Shown: in pieces, positions 60,126 through 64,000 of the stretch | How positions within the stretch are numbered: position 1 is the first letter of the stretch | Layout of the letters: each line of letters starts with the position of its first letter | Source: Blastococcus sp. TF02A-26 | GTDB taxonomy: Bacteria > Actinomycetota > Actinomycetes > Mycobacteriales > Geodermatophilaceae | Direction: 5' to 3' | NCBI RefSeq assembly: GCF_003319125.1 | Contig: NZ_QOHG01000001.1 | Coordinates: forward strand, 1-64,000 | Length of the DNA stretch: 64,000 nucleotides | The notes under the pieces: model-generated | The model's input: only the letters and a program-made list of their open reading frames with translations | The model's database searches: none | Told to the model about the DNA's origin: nothing | Program-made: the position numbers and the translations under genes

Positions 60126-61177
60126 AGGGAGCCTCCGGCGCGGTTTGTGCGGACGATCAGGTAGATCAGGTACGGCGCCCCGAGCACGCCCGTGACGACG
60201 CCGACGGGGTAGCGCGTCCCGAGGCCGAACTGCCCCACGAGGTCGGCGACGAGCACCAGCAGGGCGCCGACCAGGGCGGCCGGGACGAGCAGCGAGCCGT
60301 TCGGCCCGACGATGCGCGCGGCGATCGGGCCGGCGAGGAACGACACGAACGCGATCGGCCCGCAGGCCGCGGTGGCGAAGGCGACCAGGCCGACCGCGCA
60401 CACGATGGCGATCAGCCGCGTGCGCTCCACCCGCACGCCCAGCGCCGCGGCGGTGTCGTCCCCGAGCTGCAGCGTCGAGAGGTTGCGGGTCTGCCCGAGC
60501 AGGACCGGCCCCAGCACGGCCAGCGCGACCAGAGCCGGCGCCACCGCCGACCAGGTGGTGCCGTTGAGGCTGCCGGTCAGCCAGCGCAGCGCCTCCTGGT
60601 AGTCCCACTGCCCGGCCTTGGTCAGGACGTACTGGATGACGCTGTTGAGCATGGCGCCGACGCCGATCCCGATGAGGATCAGCCGGGTGCCGGCCACGCC
60701 GCCCTTGTAGGCGAGGCCGTAGATGACCATCGCGACGCCCAGGGCGGCGACGACGGCGAGCGTCGAGACGGTCGCGCCGTCCAGCGACAGGACGACGATG
60801 CCGAACACCGCGGCCGCGCTGGCGCCGGAGCTGATGCCGATGACGTCCGGGCTGGCCAGCGGGTTCCGCAGCATCGTCTGGAAGGCGACACCGGCCAGGC
60901 CGAAGCTCAGCCCGGCGACGACGGCGAGCACGGCACGGGGGAGCCGCAGCCGCCCGACGGTGAACGTCGCGCCGGGCACCTGCTCGCCCAGGACGACCCG
61001 GACGACCTCGTCGATCGGGTAGAAGGTGCGCCCGATCATCAGGGAGGCGACGAACCCGGCGACGACCAGCACCGAGAGCACGGTGATCACCAGGCGCCGG
61101 CGGGTCGAGCGGCGCACGCGGTCCCGGGCGACCCGGTCGACGGTGCCTGCGGCCGGGGGCGTTCCGACGGCGGTCAC
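60122..61177 (-). CDS. Fe-siderophore ABC transporter permease 2 (FecD/FepG type)
   Basis: A 351-residue BtuC-family permease with about ten helices. R-L-R-L-P-R-A-V-L-A-V-V-A-G near residue 80, R-N-P-L-A-S-P-D-V-I-G-I-S-S-G-A near 110 and G-P-I-A-F-V-S-F-L-A-G-P-I-A-A-R in the coupling region are diagnostic. With its partner it forms a heterodimeric channel. GTG 61177 overlaps the upstream stop by four bases. Confidence 0.93.
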   Translation of the reverse strand: MTAVGTPPAAGTVDRVARDRVRRSTRRRLVITVLSVLVVAGFVASLMIGRTFYPIDEVVRVVLGEQVPGATFTVGRLRLPRAVLAVVAGLSFGLAGVAFQTMLRNPLASPDVIGISSGASAAAVFGIVVLSLDGATVSTLAVVAALGVAMVIYGLAYKGGVAGTRLILIGIGVGAMLNSVIQYVLTKAGQWDYQEALRWLTGSLNGTTWSAVAPALVALAVLGPVLLGQTRNLSTLQLGDDTAAALGVRVERTRLIAIVCAVGLVAFATAACGPIAFVSFLAGPIAARIVGPNGSLLVPAALVGALLVLVADLVGQFGLGTRYPVGVVTGVLGAPYLIYLIVRTNRAGGSL

Positions 61178-62217
61178 AGCTCGCGCACCTTCTGCCGGCG
61201 GACGACGGCGATGAAGAACGGGGCCCCGACGAGGGCGGTGATGATGCCGACGTCGAGCTCGCTGGGGCGGGCCACGATCCGGCCGATCACGTCGGAGGCG
61301 ACGAGCAGGCAGGCACCGGTCAGGGCGGAGAAGGGCAGCAGCCAGCGGTGGTCTACGCCGACCAGGAGCCGGCACAGGTGCGGCACGACGAGCCCGACGA
61401 ACCAGATGGGGCCGGCGACCGCGGTGGCCGCGCCGCAGAGCAGCACCGAGCCCAGCGCCGCGAGGCCGCGGGCGAGGGCGACGCGCTCCCCGAGCCCGGC
61501 CGCGAGCTCGTCGCCCAGCGCCAGGGAGTTGAGGCTGCGCGCCGAGAGCAGGCTGATGACCAGGCCGGCGGCGAGGAAGGGCAGCACCGGCGTGATGGTC
61601 GCGAAGGTCGCGCCACCCACGCCGCCGACCTGGAACGACTGCACGCTGGCGGCGATGTCGCCGCGGGGCAGGGCGATCGCGGTGATGAACGACGTCAGCG
61701 CCGCCGACGTGGCGGCGCCGGCCAGGGCCAGCTTCAGCGGCGTCGGACCGCCGCGGCCCAGGGAGCCGACGGCGTAGACGAACACCGCGGCGAGCGCGGC
61801 TCCGAAGATCGCCGTGAAGATGATGCTGGTCGCGCTGAACAGCCCGAACCAGGCGATGCCGGCGACCACGGCCAGCGAGGCGCCCATGTTGATGCCGAGG
61901 ACGCCCGGGTCGGCCAGCGGGTTGCGCGTCACGCCCTGCATCACCGCGCCGGCCAGCCCGAGTGCCGCGCCGACGAGGACGGCCAGCACGGTGCGGGGGA
62001 TGCGCTTGGTGACCGCTGCCTCCTCGATGGTCTCCTCGGAGCCACCGAGGGCGGCCCAGATGTCGGACCAGCCGACGCCGCGCGAGCCGATCGCCACCGA
62101 CGCGGCGAAGAGCAGCGCGAGGACCGCCAGGACCACGACCAGCCAGAGGAACCGGACCGACCCCGGACGTCGCCGCGGGGCGACGTCCGGGGTCGGGACG
62201 GGGTGGACCGAGGTCAC
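61174..62217 (-). CDS. Fe-siderophore ABC transporter permease 1 (FecC/FepD type)
   Basis: A 347-residue BtuC-family permease. R-I-P-R-T-V-L-A-V-L-V-G-A-A-L-G-L-A-G-A and R-N-P-L-A-D-P-G-V-L-G-I-N-M-G-A mark the family, with the coupling segment G-P-I-W-F-V-G-L-V-V-P-H-L-C-R. It has about ten helices. GTG 62217 lies 37 bases from the stop of the binding protein gene, so it belongs to the same iron-boxed operon. Confidence 0.93.
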   Translation of the reverse strand: MTSVHPVPTPDVAPRRRPGSVRFLWLVVVLAVLALLFAASVAIGSRGVGWSDIWAALGGSEETIEEAAVTKRIPRTVLAVLVGAALGLAGAVMQGVTRNPLADPGVLGINMGASLAVVAGIAWFGLFSATSIIFTAIFGAALAAVFVYAVGSLGRGGPTPLKLALAGAATSAALTSFITAIALPRGDIAASVQSFQVGGVGGATFATITPVLPFLAAGLVISLLSARSLNSLALGDELAAGLGERVALARGLAALGSVLLCGAATAVAGPIWFVGLVVPHLCRLLVGVDHRWLLPFSALTGACLLVASDVIGRIVARPSELDVGIITALVGAPFFIAVVRRQKVREL

Positions 62218-62254
62218 GGGGGAGTGACCGCGGTGCCGGTGGGGGAGCCGATCG

Positions 62255-63274
62255 TCACGAGGCCGGGGAGCCGGCCTTGTCGGCGGCCTCGGCCAGCATG
62301 CTCACGTAGTCCTCGAGCACCCAGGAGATCGCCAGCGGGGTCGGGTTGGCCGCCGTGCCCAGCGGGGTGTCGGGCAGCAGCACGATGGCACCATTGGCCA
62401 CGGCCGGCATCCGCGACAGCAGCGGGTCGGCGCTGAGCGCGTCGACGAGCTCCTGGTCGCCGTAGGTCACGATGACCTCGACGTCGTCGAGGGTGTCGAT
62501 CTGCTCGGCGCTGATCGTGCCGGAGAACTGCTCCTCGTCGGTGGAGGCGTCCGCGACGCTCGGCGGGGTGGCCAGGCCGAGGTCCTCGAAGAAGGCGGCC
62601 CGGGTGTCGAAGGGTGTGTAGTAGCTGACCTCGCTGAGGTCCGTGGTGTCCACGTGGGTCAGGAACATCGTGTTCCGCCCCTCGAGCTGCGGGAACTCGC
62701 CGACCGTCTCGGCCATCTCCTGCTCGAGGTCGGCGACGAGCTGCTCGCCCTCCTCGGCCATGCCCATTCCGGCGGCGTTGATCTCGATCATCTCGCGCCA
62801 CGGGGTCGCCCAGGGCGCCTCGGGGAAGGCGATGGTCGGCGCGATCTCGCTGAGGGTCTCGTAGTCCTCCTCGGTGAGACCGGAGTAGCCGGCGAGGATG
62901 ACGTCGGGCTCGGTGTCGGCGACGGCCTCGAAGTCGATGCCGTCGGTCTCGTCGAACAGCACCGGCGTCTCGGCGTCGAGCTCCTCGAGCCGCTCGGAGA
63001 CCCAGGGGAGCAGGCCGTCGCCGTCGTCGTCACCGAAGTTGGCCGCGGCCATGCCGACGGGGACGACGCCGAGGGCCAGCGGCACCTCGTGGTTGGCCCA
63101 GGCGACCGTGGCGACCCGCTCGGGCTTCCCCTCGATCGTCGTCGTGCCGAACGCGTGCTCGACGGTGAAGCTGTCGCCGCTCGCGCTGTCGTCGGAGTCG
63201 TCGCCGCAGGCGGCGAGGCCGCCGACGAGGAGCGCGGCGGTGGTCAGGGCGGCCAGTCGCGAGGCGCGGCGCAT
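62255..63274 (-). CDS. Fe-siderophore ABC transporter, substrate-binding lipoprotein
   Basis: A 339-residue FecB/FepB-type binding protein. The signal ends in L-A-A-C-G, a lipobox near residues 20-23. V-E-H-A-F-G-T-T-T-I-E-G-K-P-E-R-V-A-T-V is the typical opening of the mature domain, and the two lobes are joined by one long helix, as in class III binding proteins. The ligand (hydroxamate, catecholate or haem) cannot be told from sequence alone. It is the first gene of the operon, directly below an iron box. Confidence 0.92.
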   Translation of the reverse strand: MRRASRLAALTTAALLVGGLAACGDDSDDSASGDSFTVEHAFGTTTIEGKPERVATVAWANHEVPLALGVVPVGMAAANFGDDDGDGLLPWVSERLEELDAETPVLFDETDGIDFEAVADTEPDVILAGYSGLTEEDYETLSEIAPTIAFPEAPWATPWREMIEINAAGMGMAEEGEQLVADLEQEMAETVGEFPQLEGRNTMFLTHVDTTDLSEVSYYTPFDTRAAFFEDLGLATPPSVADASTDEEQFSGTISAEQIDTLDDVEVIVTYGDQELVDALSADPLLSRMPAVANGAIVLLPDTPLGTAANPTPLAISWVLEDYVSMLAEAADKAGSPAS

Positions 63275-63310
63275 GGTGTCCTTCCGGTCGGGGGTGCCTC
63301 GGCGAGAGTG

Positions 63311-63329
63311 CCAGGTGAGGCTTGCCTTA
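63311..63329 (-). promoter_or_regulatory. IdeR/DtxR iron box of the Fe-siderophore operon
   Basis: On the minus strand the site begins TAAGGCAAGCCT and continues CACCT, matching the iron-box consensus at about 15 of 19 positions. It ends 36 bases before the ATG at 63274. It is the best of the three boxes in the window. Confidence 0.75.
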
Positions 63330-63394
63330 CCGAACTTAGGGTGTCCTTGCCACTTCGTTGGTCACGATCGCGTCACGGTTGCCGAGACGGCGTC

Positions 63395-64000
63395 TCATCG
63401 CGCGCCGGGCCGGGCCACGGCGGTGGCCGCGAGTGCCAGCCCGGCGTCCAGCAGCCCGGCGGGGGTGGGCTGCTCGTCGGCCAACCACGCGGCCAGCAGG
63501 CCGGCGGTGAAGGCGTCGCCCGCCCCGGTGGTGTCGACGACCTCGGTGGGCAGTGCCGGCCGGTGCACGAGGACGTCCCCGGAGCACCACAGCGCACCCT
63601 CGGCGCCGAGGGTGACCGCCACGGCCGGGTGGCGGGCGGCCAGCGCCCGCGCAGCGTCGGCGACGTCCGCGCAGCCGGTCAGCAGGCGGGCCTCGTCGGC
63701 GTTGGGCAGCACCAGCGTCACGCCGGCGGTGTCGGCCAGCCACCGGTCGACGCCGTAGGCGGTCAGCGGTCCGGTGGAGGCCGGGTCCAGCGAGGTGGTG
63801 GCGCCGGCTGCCGCGGCGGACGCCAGGGCGGCCAGGCCGGCGGGTCGCGGACGGGGGTCCAGCAACGTGTAGCCGGAGAGGTGGAGGTGCTCGCCGGACG
63901 CCGGCGCCGGCACGTCCCCGGGCGCGAGGTCGAGGTTGGCCCCGCGGTCGGCGAGCATGCTGCGTTGCCCGCCGGGCTCGACCAGGCTCACGATCGTGCC
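63395..64000 (-). CDS. PfkB/ribokinase-family sugar kinase, N-terminus cut by window edge
   Basis: The last 201 residues of a carbohydrate kinase. T-T-G-A-G-D-A-F-T-A-G (about 45 residues before the stop) is the PfkB signature 2 with the catalytic Asp and anion-hole glycines. V-L-P-N-A-D-E-A-R-L-L-T-G is the conserved mid-domain segment. The protein phosphorylates a sugar or nucleoside; the substrate-binding N-terminus lies outside. A short GAGACG-G-CGTCTC palindrome overlaps its stop codon. Confidence 0.88.
   Translation of the reverse strand, partial: GTIVSLVEPGGQRSMLADRGANLDLAPGDVPAPASGEHLHLSGYTLLDPRPRPAGLAALASAAAAGATTSLDPASTGPLTAYGVDRWLADTAGVTLVLPNADEARLLTGCADVADAARALAARHPAVAVTLGAEGALWCSGDVLVHRPALPTEVVDTTGAGDAFTAGLLAAWLADEQPTPAGLLDAGLALAATAVARPGAR

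Noticed and set aside
63384-63396. Palindrome GAGACG-G-CGTCTC near the sugar kinase stop
   Set aside because: A one-base loop cannot form a hairpin, and it lies at the 3' end of a gene with no regulator nearby. It is probably chance.

Overview
The window is 64 kb of very GC-rich chromosome, densely packed with genes on both strands. GTG starts are frequent and 4-base stop/start overlaps are common. Codon use, an IdeR-sigB neighbourhood, DUF3099, DUF4192, an N-terminal-GNAT protein acetyltransferase, a fused CydDC and a GAF-ANTAR protein point to an actinobacterium. The mix, including a microbial rhodopsin, resembles Geodermatophilaceae (Blastococcus, Geodermatophilus, Modestobacter); the family assignment is inference, as no marker gene was compared. 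No gene-free stretch exceeds 300 bases, and I see no rRNA, tRNA, CRISPR array or prophage. Layout: 0-0.13 kb is the tail of an IS481-type element ending at a CCTAGG target. 0.2-3.6 kb holds small housekeeping genes, a MarR regulator with its operator, and a proton-pump-type rhodopsin. 3.6-7.4 kb is a ferric iron ABC transporter behind an iron-repressor box. 7.4-12.1 kb holds an aldolase, a sugar-nucleotide epimerase-like protein and a DPM/GtrB-like glycosyltransferase behind a second iron box, then an orphan ABC ATPase and a GT-C membrane glycosyltransferase. 13.0-16.8 kb carries two coupled Tat-exported phosphoesterases and methionine aminopeptidase. 16.8-20.8 kb is mostly small membrane or unknown proteins, one frameshifted. 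21.0-24.6 kb is a minimal ethanolamine operon (permease, EutB, EutC) divergent from a GAF-ANTAR protein. 25.5-31.5 kb is cydA-cydB-cydDC, divergent from a BlaI/M56 regulator pair across two operator-like palindromes. 33.0-36.8 kb is a copper operon (csoR, copZ, a His-rich exported protein, copA). 36.8-37.8 kb is hsp20 with a MerR-like regulator. 37.9-40.6 kb has STAS, YibE/F, methyltransferase and DksA-like genes. 40.6-45.5 kb is a five-gene glycan cluster. 45.5-49.8 kb has a lipoprotein, DUF4192 and an S9 peptidase. 49.9-55.7 kb is ideR, acuC, a Pat-type acetyltransferase and sigB. 56-59.3 kb is dtd and small genes. 59.3-63.3 kb is an Fe-siderophore ABC operon behind a third iron box. The right edge cuts a PfkB sugar kinase. 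Two themes connect the genes. The first is metal handling: IdeR is encoded here, and three sites matching its box precede two iron importers and the aldolase cassette, while copper is handled by csoR-copZ-copA. The second is promoter architecture: at least nine genes have a TANNNT -10 element 6-7 bases before the start codon, so leaderless mRNAs appear common and can be read by eye. The most useful leads are the iron-boxed aldolase/epimerase/glycosyltransferase cassette, the BlaI-like operators in front of cydABDC, the SD-masking hairpin of the ethanolamine operon next to an ANTAR gene, and the rhodopsin.
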